A DNA stretch of 42,866 nucleotides from Lysobacter_F sp035645555 (lineage in GTDB: Bacteria > Pseudomonadota > Gammaproteobacteria > Xanthomonadales > Xanthomonadaceae), in NCBI GenBank assembly GCA_035645555.1, contig DASQMI010000065.1, forward strand, positions 1-42,866, given 5' to 3'. The notes beneath the pieces are model-generated. The model saw nothing but the letters and a program-made list of their open reading frames with translations, searched no databases and was not told the DNA's origin. The position numbers and the translations under genes were made by a program. Numbering within the stretch: the stretch's first letter is position 1; each line of letters opens with the position of its first letter. This document shows positions 23,089-30,823 of the stretch, one piece after another.

Positions 23089-23098
23089 GAAGAAAAGG

Positions 23099-23115
23099 TG
23101 CAGGAAGCGTGCCAA
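23099..23115 (-). promoter_or_regulatory. Sigma-54-type -24/-12 promoter element facing left
   Basis: The minus strand reads TTGGCACGCTTCCTGCA. Against the consensus YTGGCACG-N4-TTGCW only one base differs (CTGCA for TTGCA). The invariant GG (23113-23112) and GC (23101-23100) have the required 10 bases between them. Transcription would begin near 23088 and run away from mnmG into the terminator at 22973-23011. Confidence 0.6.
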
Positions 23116-23265
23116 CCGGCGGCGCGGTCGCCGTGCGGCGCGCCGCCGGCAAAGGCGCGACAATGCGCCGGCCGCCAGCGCCACGCGCCGAGGGCGGGGT
23201 GACTTGGCGAGCGCAGGATGCGCGAGCGTAGTCACCGACGGTGCCGGCATGCAGCGAGGGTCATC

Positions 23266-25155
23266 GTGAGCGACACCTTCTATCGTTATGACGTGATCGT
23301 GGTCGGCGGCGGCCATGCCGGCACCGAGGCCGCGCTGGCCGCGGCGCGCGCCGGCGCGCGCACCTTGCTGCTGACCCATTCGGTCGAGACGGTCGGGGCG
23401 ATGAGCTGCAACCCGGCGATCGGCGGCATCGGCAAGGGCCATCTGGTCAAGGAGATCGACGCGCTCGGCGGGATCATGGCGCGCGCCGCCGACGCGGCCG
23501 GCATCCAGTGGCGCCGGCTCAACGCGAGCAAGGGCCCGGCGGTGCGCGCGACGCGCTGCCAGGCCGACCGCGCGCTGTACCGCGCGTTCATCCGCCGCGC
23601 GGTGGAGTCGCAGCCGAACCTCACCCTGTTCCAGGCCGCGGTCGACGACATCGTGTTCGAGAGCGGCCGGGTCGAGGGCGTCATCACCCAGACCGGTCTG
23701 CGCTTCCACGCACCGGCGGTGGTGCTGACCGCCGGCACGTTCCTCGCCGGCAAGGTGCACGTCGGACAGACCACCTACGCCGCCGGCCGCGCCGGCGATC
23801 CGCCCGCGGTGACGCTCGCGCACAAGCTGCGCGAGGGGCCGTTCGTGGTCGACCGGCTCAAGACCGGCACGCCGCCGCGCATCGATGGCCGCACGCTCGA
23901 TTACACGGTGATGGAGGAGCAGCCCGGCGACGATCCGCGTCCGGTGTTCTCGTTCATGGGCTCGACCGCCGACCATCCGCGCCAGGTGTCGTGCTGGATC
24001 ACCCACACCACCGAGCGCACCCACGAGATCATCCGCAACGCGCTCGACCGCTCGCCGCTGTACACCGGCCAGATCGAAGGCATCGGTCCGCGCTACTGCC
24101 CGTCGATCGAAGACAAGGTGGTGCGCTTCGCCGAGAAGCCGTCGCACCAGATCTTCGTCGAGCCGGAAGGCCTCGACGTGGTCGAGATCTATCCGAACGG
24201 CATCTCGACCTCGCTGCCGTTCGACGTGCAGCTGGACCTGGTGCGTTCGATCCGCGGTTTCGAACACGCCCACATCACCCGCGCGGGCTATGCGATCGAG
24301 TACGACTTTTTCGATCCGCGCGGCCTGAAGACCACGCTGGAGACCAAGGCGGTGGCCGGTCTGTTCTTCGCCGGGCAGATCAACGGCACCACCGGTTACG
24401 AGGAGGCGGCCGCGCAGGGCCTGCTCGCCGGCGTGAATGCGGCGCGTTTCGTGCAGGGCCGCGAGGGCTGGAGTCCGCGCCGCGACGAGGCCTACCTCGG
24501 CGTGCTGGTCGACGATCTGACCACCCACGGCACCAGCGAGCCGTACCGCATGTTCACTTCGCGCGCGGAATACCGCCTGCAGTTGCGCGAGGACAACGCC
24601 GATCTGCGGCTCACGCCGATTGGGCACGAGCTGGGGCTGGTCGACGACGCGCGCTGGGCGCGCTTCGACTGCAAGCGCGAGGCGATCGAGCGCGAGAGCG
24701 CGCGGCTGCGCGCGCTGTGGGCGGCGCCGAACAACGCGCTCGGCCGCGCGATCGGCGCCACGCTCGGCATCGAGATCGCGCGCGAGACGCCGGCGCTGGA
24801 CCTGCTCAAGCGTCCGGAGCTCGACTACGCGGCACTGATGCGCGTGCCGGCGCTGGGGCCGGCGGTGGACGATGCCGCGGTCGCCGAGCAGGTCGAGATC
24901 GACGCGAAGTATTCCGGCTACCTGGAGCGCCAGCGCGAGGAGATCGCGCGCCAGCAGCGCCACGAGAACACGTCCATCCCCGACGACTTCGACTACGCGC
25001 AGGTGCGCGGGCTGTCCGCCGAGGTGCTGCAGAAGCTGCAGCGCGTGCGCCCGCAGACGATCGGCCAGGCGCAGCGCATCCCCGGCGTCACGCCGGCAGC
25101 GATCTCGCTGCTGCTGGTGCACCTCACCCGCGCGCGCCGCAGCCGGGTCGCCTGA
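23266..25155 (+). CDS. mnmG: tRNA uridine-5-carboxymethylaminomethyl modification enzyme MnmG (GidA)
   Basis: 629 residues from GTG 23266, with GAGGG about 8 bases upstream; this equals the usual length. With MnmE it modifies U34 of several tRNAs, using FAD and methylene-tetrahydrofolate. The FAD-binding motif is VVGGGHAGTEAALAAAR. Family signatures are SCNPAIGGIGKGHLVKEIDALGG, RLKTGTPPRIDG, RYCPSIEDKVVRF, the cysteine-bearing FSFMGSTADHPRQVSCWI, INGTTGYEEAAAQGLLAG and the C-terminal helical IPGVTPAAISLLLVHL that contacts MnmE. No mnmE, rsmG or parAB is adjacent in this window. Confidence 0.98.
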   Translation: MSDTFYRYDVIVVGGGHAGTEAALAAARAGARTLLLTHSVETVGAMSCNPAIGGIGKGHLVKEIDALGGIMARAADAAGIQWRRLNASKGPAVRATRCQADRALYRAFIRRAVESQPNLTLFQAAVDDIVFESGRVEGVITQTGLRFHAPAVVLTAGTFLAGKVHVGQTTYAAGRAGDPPAVTLAHKLREGPFVVDRLKTGTPPRIDGRTLDYTVMEEQPGDDPRPVFSFMGSTADHPRQVSCWITHTTERTHEIIRNALDRSPLYTGQIEGIGPRYCPSIEDKVVRFAEKPSHQIFVEPEGLDVVEIYPNGISTSLPFDVQLDLVRSIRGFEHAHITRAGYAIEYDFFDPRGLKTTLETKAVAGLFFAGQINGTTGYEEAAAQGLLAGVNAARFVQGREGWSPRRDEAYLGVLVDDLTTHGTSEPYRMFTSRAEYRLQLREDNADLRLTPIGHELGLVDDARWARFDCKREAIERESARLRALWAAPNNALGRAIGATLGIEIARETPALDLLKRPELDYAALMRVPALGPAVDDAAVAEQVEIDAKYSGYLERQREEIARQQRHENTSIPDDFDYAQVRGLSAEVLQKLQRVRPQTIGQAQRIPGVTPAAISLLLVHLTRARRSRVA

Positions 25156-25207
25156 CGCGGCCTCCCGCCCCGGCGCGGTAGTCTGGGCGCCCGCACGGAG
25201 CCGCCCT

Positions 25208-26509
25208 ATGTCCCACCGCCCGCCCGCCCGCCGCTTGTTGCCGTCGCTCGCGCTGCTGGCGCTCGCCGGCTGCGCCGAGCAACGCGCGCCGGAGGCGCCA
25301 CACGCGGCGACACCGGCGCCCGCGCTCGCATTGCGTGCGGAGCCGTGGCCGCTGCCGACCGCCGATGCGTCCGCGGCGCAGCCGGACCTGATCGCCACCG
25401 CCGACGGCCGCCTGCTGCTGTCGTGGATCGAAGGCCACGGCACCACCCGCCACACGCTGAGGCTGGCCGCGTTCGACGGCAGCCGCTGGGACGCGCCGCG
25501 CACGATCGCCAGCGGCGGCGACTGGTTCGTCAACTGGGCCGATACGCCGCACATCGAGGCGACCGCCGACGGCGCGCTGTGGGCGCACTGGCTGCAGAAG
25601 TCCGCGGCCGGCACCTACGCCTACGACGTCGCGCTGACCCGCTCCGCCGACGGCGGGCGCAGCTGGGCCAGGCCGGTCACCGTCAACACCGACGGCACGC
25701 CGACCGAGCACGGCTTCGTCGCGCTGTGGCCGGCCGCACGCGACCGCGTCGGCATCGCCTGGCTCGATGGCCGCCACACCGGCGGCGGTCACGATGGCCA
25801 CCACGGCGGCGGCGCGATGACGCTGCGCACCGCCTCGTTCGATGCCGCGCTCGCGCGCCACGACGAACGCGAGCTCGACGCATCCACCTGCGACTGCTGC
25901 CAGACCGACGCCGCGATCACCGCGCGCGGTCCGCTGCTGGTCTACCGCGACCGCGCCGACGGCGAGATCCGCGACATCTACGCCGCCCGGCTCGACCCCG
26001 ACGGCTGGACGCCGGCGCGCGCGGTGCATGCCGACGGCTGGGTGATGCCGGCGTGTCCGGTCAACGGACCAGCGGTGGACGCGGCCGGCACGCAGGCGGT
26101 GGTCGGCTGGTACACCGCCGCCGGCGGCACGCCCGCGGTCAAGCTCGCGCACAGCGCCGATGCCGGCGCACGCTTCGGTGCGGCGCACGTGCTCGACCAG
26201 GGCGAGGCGGTGCAGGGCCGGGTCGACGTCGCGCTCGACGCCGACGCGGCGTGGGCGCTGTGGCTTCGCGAGGCGCCGACCGGGCAGTCGCTGTGGCTGG
26301 CGCGCTTCACACCGGACCTGCGCCGCGAGCTGCAGCGGGTCGAACTCGCGCGCCCGCAGGGCAAGGGCCGTGGCACCGGCTTCGCCAAGCTGGCGCTGCG
26401 CAATGGCGTGCCGCACGTGGTGTGGACCGAGCTGCACGCCGGTGCGCCGCGCCTGCGCGCGGCGGTGGTGCGCACGCTGCCGGCGCAAGGCAGCGTTGCG
26501 GTGCGCTGA
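25208..26509 (+). CDS. Sialidase-like beta-propeller lipoprotein with a CDCC motif
   Basis: 433 residues from ATG 25208, with GGAG about 9 bases upstream. The signal sequence ends in lipobox LALAGC. The chain then shows repeated propeller strands: AQPDLIATADGRLLLSWIE, TRSADGGRSWARPVTVN (an Asp-box), HSADAGARFGAAHVL (a second, weaker Asp-box) and RVGIAWLDGRH. This is the fold of exo-alpha-sialidase/BNR proteins. The catalytic Arg triad and Tyr/Glu pair of true sialidases are not evident. Two unusual elements stand out: a His/Gly-rich loop HTGGGHDGHHGGG near residue 195 and DASTCDCCQTDAAI near residue 225. Together they could bind a metal. It lies between mnmG and hemB. Confidence 0.82.
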   Translation: MSHRPPARRLLPSLALLALAGCAEQRAPEAPHAATPAPALALRAEPWPLPTADASAAQPDLIATADGRLLLSWIEGHGTTRHTLRLAAFDGSRWDAPRTIASGGDWFVNWADTPHIEATADGALWAHWLQKSAAGTYAYDVALTRSADGGRSWARPVTVNTDGTPTEHGFVALWPAARDRVGIAWLDGRHTGGGHDGHHGGGAMTLRTASFDAALARHDERELDASTCDCCQTDAAITARGPLLVYRDRADGEIRDIYAARLDPDGWTPARAVHADGWVMPACPVNGPAVDAAGTQAVVGWYTAAGGTPAVKLAHSADAGARFGAAHVLDQGEAVQGRVDVALDADAAWALWLREAPTGQSLWLARFTPDLRRELQRVELARPQGKGRGTGFAKLALRNGVPHVVWTELHAGAPRLRAAVVRTLPAQGSVAVR

Positions 26510-26533
26510 GCGATTGCCGCCCGGGCGCTGGCG

Positions 26534-26539
26534 TACACT
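26534..26539 (+). promoter_or_regulatory. -10 box placed for leaderless hemB transcription
   Basis: TACACT (4 of 6 to TATAAT) ends 7 bases before the hemB ATG, so transcription would begin at or within a base or two of the start codon. There is no Shine-Dalgarno sequence ahead of the ATG. No convincing -35 is visible at the right distance. Confidence 0.5.
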
Positions 26540-26546
26540 GCGCGCC

Positions 26547-27536
26547 ATGCGCTATCCCCACACCCGCCTGCGGCGCATGCGCCGCGACGAGTTCTCGCGC
26601 CGGTTGATGCGCGAGAACGTGCTCACCGCCGACGACCTGATCTACCCGGTGTTCGTGCACGAACTCGCCGGCCGCGCGCCGGTCGGTTCGATGCCGGGCA
26701 TCGAACGGCTGTCGATCGACGAGCTGTTGCGTGTCGCCGAGCAGGCGTGCGAGCTGCGCATTCCGGCGCTGGCGCTGTTTCCGGTCACCGCGCCGGAGGC
26801 GAAGTCGCTCGACGCCGCCGCCGCGTGGGCCGACGACGGCCTGGTGCAGCGCGCGGTGCGCGCGCTCAAGCAGCGCTTCCCGCAGCTCGGGGTGATTACC
26901 GACGTCGCGCTCGATCCGTACACCTCGCACGGCCAGGACGGCCTGGTCGACGACAGCGGCTACGTGGTCAACGACCAGACTGTCGAGGCCTTGGTGAAGC
27001 AGGCGCTGTCGCACGCGCGCGCCGGTGCCGACGTGGTGGCGCCGTCGGACATGATGGACGGCCGCATCGGCGCGCTCCGCCAGGCGCTGGAAGCCGAAGG
27101 CCACATCCACACCCGCATCCTCGCCTACGCCGCCAAGTACGCGTCGAGCTTCTACGGCCCGTTCCGCGACGCGGTCGGCTCCGCCGGCGCGCTCGGCAAG
27201 GGCAACAAGTACACCTACCAGATGGACCCGGCGAACACCGACGAGGCGCTGCGCGAGGTCGCGCTCGATCTCGACGAGGGCGCCGACATGGTGATGGTCA
27301 AGCCGGGCCTGCCGTACCTCGACATCGTGCGGCGGGTGAAGGACCGCTTCGGCGCGCCGACGTTCGTCTACCAAGTCAGCGGCGAGTACGCGATGCTGAA
27401 GGCCGCGGCCGCCAATGGCTGGCTGGACGAGCGCGCGTGCGCGCTGGAGGCGCTGCTGGCGATCAAGCGCGCCGGCGCCGACGGCGTGCTGACCTACTTC
27501 GCGCTCGACGCCGCGCGCTGGCTGCGCGAGGGCTGA
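26547..27536 (+). CDS. hemB: Porphobilinogen synthase HemB (Mg-type)
   Basis: 329 residues. It condenses two 5-aminolevulinate molecules in tetrapyrrole synthesis. Catalytic Lys197 (AYAAKYASSFYGPFRDA) and Lys252 (MVMVKPGLPYLD) are both present. The active-site metal region reads VALDPYTSHGQDG: the cysteines of the Zn-dependent enzymes are replaced by Ala and Asp, as in Pseudomonas-type Mg-dependent HemB. GKGNKYTYQMDPAN matches the allosteric-Mg region. hemD, which acts two steps later, lies at 42148, not in the same operon. aroE follows in the same direction after 79 bases. Confidence 0.98.
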   Translation: MRYPHTRLRRMRRDEFSRRLMRENVLTADDLIYPVFVHELAGRAPVGSMPGIERLSIDELLRVAEQACELRIPALALFPVTAPEAKSLDAAAAWADDGLVQRAVRALKQRFPQLGVITDVALDPYTSHGQDGLVDDSGYVVNDQTVEALVKQALSHARAGADVVAPSDMMDGRIGALRQALEAEGHIHTRILAYAAKYASSFYGPFRDAVGSAGALGKGNKYTYQMDPANTDEALREVALDLDEGADMVMVKPGLPYLDIVRRVKDRFGAPTFVYQVSGEYAMLKAAAANGWLDERACALEALLAIKRAGADGVLTYFALDAARWLREG

Positions 27537-27615
27537 CCGCGCGGGCGCGCGCCGGCATGACCGCGCGCCGACGCCCGCTCGGGCAGGCTGGCCGCCCTTC
27601 CATCCGGAGCCGACC

Positions 27616-28458
27616 ATGACCGCCCAGTTCGCCGTGTTCGGCCATCCGATCGCGCACTCGCTGTCCCCGCGTATCCACGCCGCGTTCGCGCAGCAGACCG
27701 GCATCGCGCTGGAGTACCGCGCGATCGACGCCCCGCCGGAGCGCTTCGTTGCCCTGCTCGACGAATTCGCCGCCCACGGCGGCCGCGGCGCCAGCGTCAC
27801 CCTGCCGCTGAAGGAAGCCGCCGCGGCGCTGTGCGATGCCATCAGCGAACGCGCGCGCCGCGCCGGTGCGGTCAACACGCTGATCCGCCGCGACCGCGGC
27901 TGGGAAGGCGACAACACCGACGGCTCGGGCTTGGTGCGCGATCTCACCGGCCGCCACGGGCTGGACCTGCGGGCGCGGCGGGTGCTGCTGATCGGTGCCG
28001 GCGGCGCCGCGCGCGGGGTGGCGCCGGCGCTGCTGGAGGCCGGCATCGGCGACCTGTTCGTGGTCAACCGCACGCCGGAGCGCGCCGATGCGCTCGCCGA
28101 CGCGCTCGGCGAGCCCGGTCGCGTGCATTCGCGCTATCTCGAGGACGTTGGCGCGCTCGGCAACTTCGACCTGGTCGTCAACGCGACCTCGGCCGGACGC
28201 GGCGGTGCGCTGCCGCACCTGCCGGGCGCGCTGCTCGGCAACCGCGCCGCGGCGGTCGACCTCAGCTACGGCGAGGCGGCGATCGCGTTCCTCGCCTGGG
28301 CGCGCGCGGCCGGCGCGCAGGCCTGCATCGACGGCCTCGGCATGCTGGTCGAGCAGGCCGCCGACAGCTTCGAGCGCTGGCATGGAGTGCGTCCGGATCC
28401 CGACCCGGTGTACGCGGCGCTGCGCGTGCGCGACGCCGCCCTGGTCACGGCGGACTGA
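27616..28458 (+). CDS. aroE: Shikimate dehydrogenase AroE
   Basis: 280 residues. NADPH-dependent reduction of 3-dehydroshikimate in aromatic amino acid synthesis. The substrate-binding N-terminus is VFGHPIAHSLSPRIH. The catalytic pair is Lys66 (TLPLKEAA) and Asp102 (GDNTDGSG). The nucleotide-binding loop is LIGAGGAARGVAPAL, with NRTPERA as the NADP-ribose phosphate clamp. It ends with IDGLGMLVEQAADSFERWHG, the usual C-terminal signature. Its TGA is followed immediately, with no gap, by the GTG of the next gene. Confidence 0.97.
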   Translation: MTAQFAVFGHPIAHSLSPRIHAAFAQQTGIALEYRAIDAPPERFVALLDEFAAHGGRGASVTLPLKEAAAALCDAISERARRAGAVNTLIRRDRGWEGDNTDGSGLVRDLTGRHGLDLRARRVLLIGAGGAARGVAPALLEAGIGDLFVVNRTPERADALADALGEPGRVHSRYLEDVGALGNFDLVVNATSAGRGGALPHLPGALLGNRAAAVDLSYGEAAIAFLAWARAAGAQACIDGLGMLVEQAADSFERWHGVRPDPDPVYAALRVRDAALVTAD

Positions 28459-28728
28459 GTGGATTGCCGCGCGCGCTGCGGTGCCTGCTGCATCGCGCCA
28501 TCGATCAGCTCGCCGATTCCCGGCATGCCGCACGGCAAGCCGGCCGGCATCCCGTGCGTGCAGCTCGACGACGCGATGCGCTGCCGGCTGTTCGGTCGCC
28601 CGGACCGCCCGCGCGTGTGCGCCGCCCTGCATCCGCGCGCCGACCTGTGCGGCCGCGATCGCGACGACGCGCTCGCCATGCTGGCCGCGCTGGAGGCCGC
28701 CACCCGGCCGGAGCCACCGCCAAGGTGA
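28459..28728 (+). CDS. YkgJ-type cysteine-cluster protein
   Basis: 89 residues from a GTG directly abutting the aroE stop. The N-terminal MDCRARCGACCIAPSIS gives the CxxxCxxCC cluster of the YkgJ/CxxCxxCC family. Three more cysteines follow (IPCVQL, MRCRLF and RVCAAL), with a fourth in DLCGRDR. They probably coordinate a metal, zinc or an Fe-S cluster. Function is unknown in all homologues I can recall. The sequence PGMPHGKPAGIPCVQLD is a conserved stretch of the small-protein subgroup. Translation is probably coupled to aroE. Confidence 0.88.
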   Translation: MDCRARCGACCIAPSISSPIPGMPHGKPAGIPCVQLDDAMRCRLFGRPDRPRVCAALHPRADLCGRDRDDALAMLAALEAATRPEPPPR

Positions 28729-28754
28729 CGGCGGTCACGGCGTCGCACGCCGCT

Positions 28755-28784
28755 TTGACTTGGCCGTGCGTCTTCGCCAACTAT
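28755..28784 (+). promoter_or_regulatory. Possible sigma-70 promoter for the PAS-kinase operon
   Basis: TTGACT at 28755-28760 (5 of 6 to the -35 consensus) and AACTAT at 28779-28784 (3 of 6 to the -10) are separated by 18 bases, about 75 bases before the kinase start. No FNR-type inverted repeat is seen around it. Confidence 0.35.
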
Positions 28785-28859
28785 CCTGCCGATGCCCGAC
28801 GCCGCCGCGGATGCCTTCCGCACGCACCGGGCGTGCCGTCGCCGCCGCCGGGGAGGAAG

Positions 28860-30410
28860 GTGGGTACGAAGCAGACCACGCTGCAGGAGCTCGCCCAGGC
28901 CGAAGAGCGCATGCGTTCGGTGGTCAACCACGTGGTCGACGGCATCATCAGCATCGATGGGCGCGGCATCATCACCATGTTCAACCCGGCGGCCGAACGC
29001 ATCTTCGGCTACGCCGCCTCCGAGGTGATCGGCGAGAACGTCCGCGTGCTGATGCCCGAGCCGTACCGCGGCGAGCACGACGCCTACATCGACAACTACC
29101 TGCGCACCGGCGAGGCGAAGATCATCGGCGTCGGCCGCGAGGTGGTCGGCCTGCGCAAGGACGGCACGTATTTCCCCATGGAGCTCGCGATCAGCGAGTT
29201 CCACCTCGAGGGCCGCGTGCATTTCACCGGCATCGTGCGCGACATCACCGAGCGCAAGCACGCCGAGGAAGCGCTGCGCCAGGCCGAGGAGCAGATGCGC
29301 GCGGTGTTCGAGAACGTGATCGACGGCATCATCACCATCGACGGCCGCGGCGAGGTGATCGCGTTCAATCCGGCCGCCGAGCGGCTGTTCGGCTACGACC
29401 GCGCCGAAGTGGTCGGGCGCAACATCCGCATGCTGATGCCGGAGCCGTACCGCAGCGAGCACGACGGCTACCTCGCCAACTACGAACGTACCGGCATCGC
29501 CAAGGTGATCGGCCAGGGCCGCGAGGTGACCGGCCTGCGCAAGGACGGCAGCACGTTCCCGATGGACGTGGCGGTCAGCGAGTTCCACATCGGCACGCGC
29601 CGCTTCTACACCGGCATCGTGCGCGACGTCACCGAGCGCCATCTGCGCGAACAGCGCCAGCTGGTGCGGCTCAACCGGCAGCTCGAACACCGTGTCGCCG
29701 AGCGCACCCGCGAGCTGGAGGCGGCGGTGCGCGAGCTGGAGGCGTTCTCCTACTCGGTCTCGCACGACCTGCGCACGCCGCTGCGCGGCATCGCCGGGTT
29801 CAGCCGCCTGCTGCTGGAGAGCGAAGCCGAGCGGCTCAGCGCGACCGGCCGCCAGTACCTCGACCGCGTGGTGCAGGGCACGATCCGCATGGGCCGGCTG
29901 ATCGACGAGCTGCTCAACCTGTCGCGGATCGGCCGCCGCCCGTTGCAACCGGAGCCGCTGGACCTCAGCGCGCTGGCGCACGCCGCGGTCGCCGCGTTGC
30001 GCGAGGCCGAGCCGGAGCGGCAGGTCGAGGTGGTGATCGAGCCGGGCATGGTCGCCGAGGGCGATCCCGAGCTGGTCCGGGTGGTGCTCGACAACCTGAT
30101 CGGCAACGCGTGGAAGTTCACCCGGCAGACGCCGCAGGCGCGCATCGTGGTCGGCAGCGAGCCGGCGCAGCCGCCGACGTTCTACGTACGCGACAACGGC
30201 GCGGGTTTCGACATGGCCTACGCCGACAAGCTGTTCGGCGCGTTCCAGCGCCTGCACAGCGACCGCGCGTTCGAAGGCAGCGGCATCGGGCTTGCGACCG
30301 TGCGCCGCATCATCGCGCTGCATGGCGGCGAGATCCGCGGCGAGGGCGCGGTCGGCCGCGGTGCGGTGTTCCGCTTCACCCTGCCGCGACCAAGGGGCCA
30401 CGATGCCTAG
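28860..30410 (+). CDS. Histidine kinase with two FixL-like haem PAS domains
   Basis: 516 residues from GTG 28860; GGAGGAAG lies very close upstream and an alternative GTG at 28833 cannot be excluded. There is no membrane helix, so it is cytoplasmic. Residues of about 17-132 and 145-260 are two closely similar PAS domains, each with MPEPYR.EHD.Y and IIG.GRE or VIG.GRE. In FixL the proximal haem ligand His200 and the distal Arg220 are 20 residues apart in this same motif. Here the pairs are His73/Arg93 and His201/Arg221, the same spacing. A coiled linker (LNRQLEHRVAERTRELEAAV) precedes the HisKA motif SYSVSHDLRTPLRG, with phospho-acceptor His302. The ATPase domain has DNLIGNAWKFT and DNGAGFDM. 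It probably senses oxygen, CO or NO. Its last 8 bases overlap the response regulator gene. Confidence 0.9.
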   Translation: MGTKQTTLQELAQAEERMRSVVNHVVDGIISIDGRGIITMFNPAAERIFGYAASEVIGENVRVLMPEPYRGEHDAYIDNYLRTGEAKIIGVGREVVGLRKDGTYFPMELAISEFHLEGRVHFTGIVRDITERKHAEEALRQAEEQMRAVFENVIDGIITIDGRGEVIAFNPAAERLFGYDRAEVVGRNIRMLMPEPYRSEHDGYLANYERTGIAKVIGQGREVTGLRKDGSTFPMDVAVSEFHIGTRRFYTGIVRDVTERHLREQRQLVRLNRQLEHRVAERTRELEAAVRELEAFSYSVSHDLRTPLRGIAGFSRLLLESEAERLSATGRQYLDRVVQGTIRMGRLIDELLNLSRIGRRPLQPEPLDLSALAHAAVAALREAEPERQVEVVIEPGMVAEGDPELVRVVLDNLIGNAWKFTRQTPQARIVVGSEPAQPPTFYVRDNGAGFDMAYADKLFGAFQRLHSDRAFEGSGIGLATVRRIIALHGGEIRGEGAVGRGAVFRFTLPRPRGHDA

Positions 30411-30819
30411 GCACATCCTGCTCGTCGAAGACAACCAGGACGACGAGGAACTGACCCGGATCGCATTCGAGCGCGCCAGCATCGGGCATCCGCTCGAGGT
30501 CGCGCGCGACGGCGAGGAGGCGCTGGCCGCGCTGCAGCGGCCGGACGGGCTGCTGCCGGCGCTGGTGCTGCTGGACCTGAAGCTGCCGAAGATCGACGGC
30601 CTGGAAGTGCTGCAGCGGATGCGCGCCGATCCGCGCACCCGGCTGCTGCCGGTGGTGGTGCTGACGTCCTCGCGCGCGCAGCGCGACATTGCCGAGAGCT
30701 ACCGGCTGGGCGCGAACAGTTACATCCGCAAGCCGGTCGACTTCGACCAGTTCGTCGCCACCGTGCAGCAGCTGGGACGTTACTGGCTGGCGCTCAACGA
30801 GCTGCCGCTGGAGCCGTAG
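30403..30819 (+). CDS. Single-domain (Rcp1/CheY-like) response regulator
   Basis: 138 residues, receiver domain only. The acidic pocket is LLVEDNQDDEELT, the phospho-acceptor Asp58 lies in LVLLDLKLPKIDG, the switch Ser/Thr is in VVVLTSSRAQRD and the Lys in NSYIRKPVDFDQF. The C-terminal helix ends WLALNELP, as in Rcp1-type partners of phytochrome-like kinases. There is no DNA-binding or enzymatic output domain, so it must act by protein contact or in a phosphorelay. It overlaps the kinase by 8 bases. Its stop lies 4 bases from the stop of convergent oleA. Confidence 0.95.
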   Translation: MPRHILLVEDNQDDEELTRIAFERASIGHPLEVARDGEEALAALQRPDGLLPALVLLDLKLPKIDGLEVLQRMRADPRTRLLPVVVLTSSRAQRDIAESYRLGANSYIRKPVDFDQFVATVQQLGRYWLALNELPLEP

Positions 30820-30823
30820 CGGC

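Larger units (their letters stand above)
22803..23265. other. 463-base gene-free gap with strong RNA-like structure
   Basis: No protein-coding gene is supported between the tyrosine-rich lipoprotein and mnmG; overlapping ORFs are biased by GC content and carry no motif. The gap contains, in order, a small hairpin (22853-22869), an 18-base inverted repeat (22891-22948), a leftward intrinsic terminator (22973-23011) and a leftward sigma-54-like element (23099-23115). Each is annotated separately. Confidence 0.7.

Noticed and set aside
22577..23152. 191-codon minus-strand ORF across the structured gap
   Set aside because: It overlaps the lipoprotein antisense and passes through the intrinsic terminator and sigma-54 element. 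It has no signal sequence or motif.
22120..25614. 1164-codon minus-strand open frame antisense to mnmG
   Set aside because: A shadow of mnmG and neighbours. It crosses several intergenic structures and shows no domain pattern.
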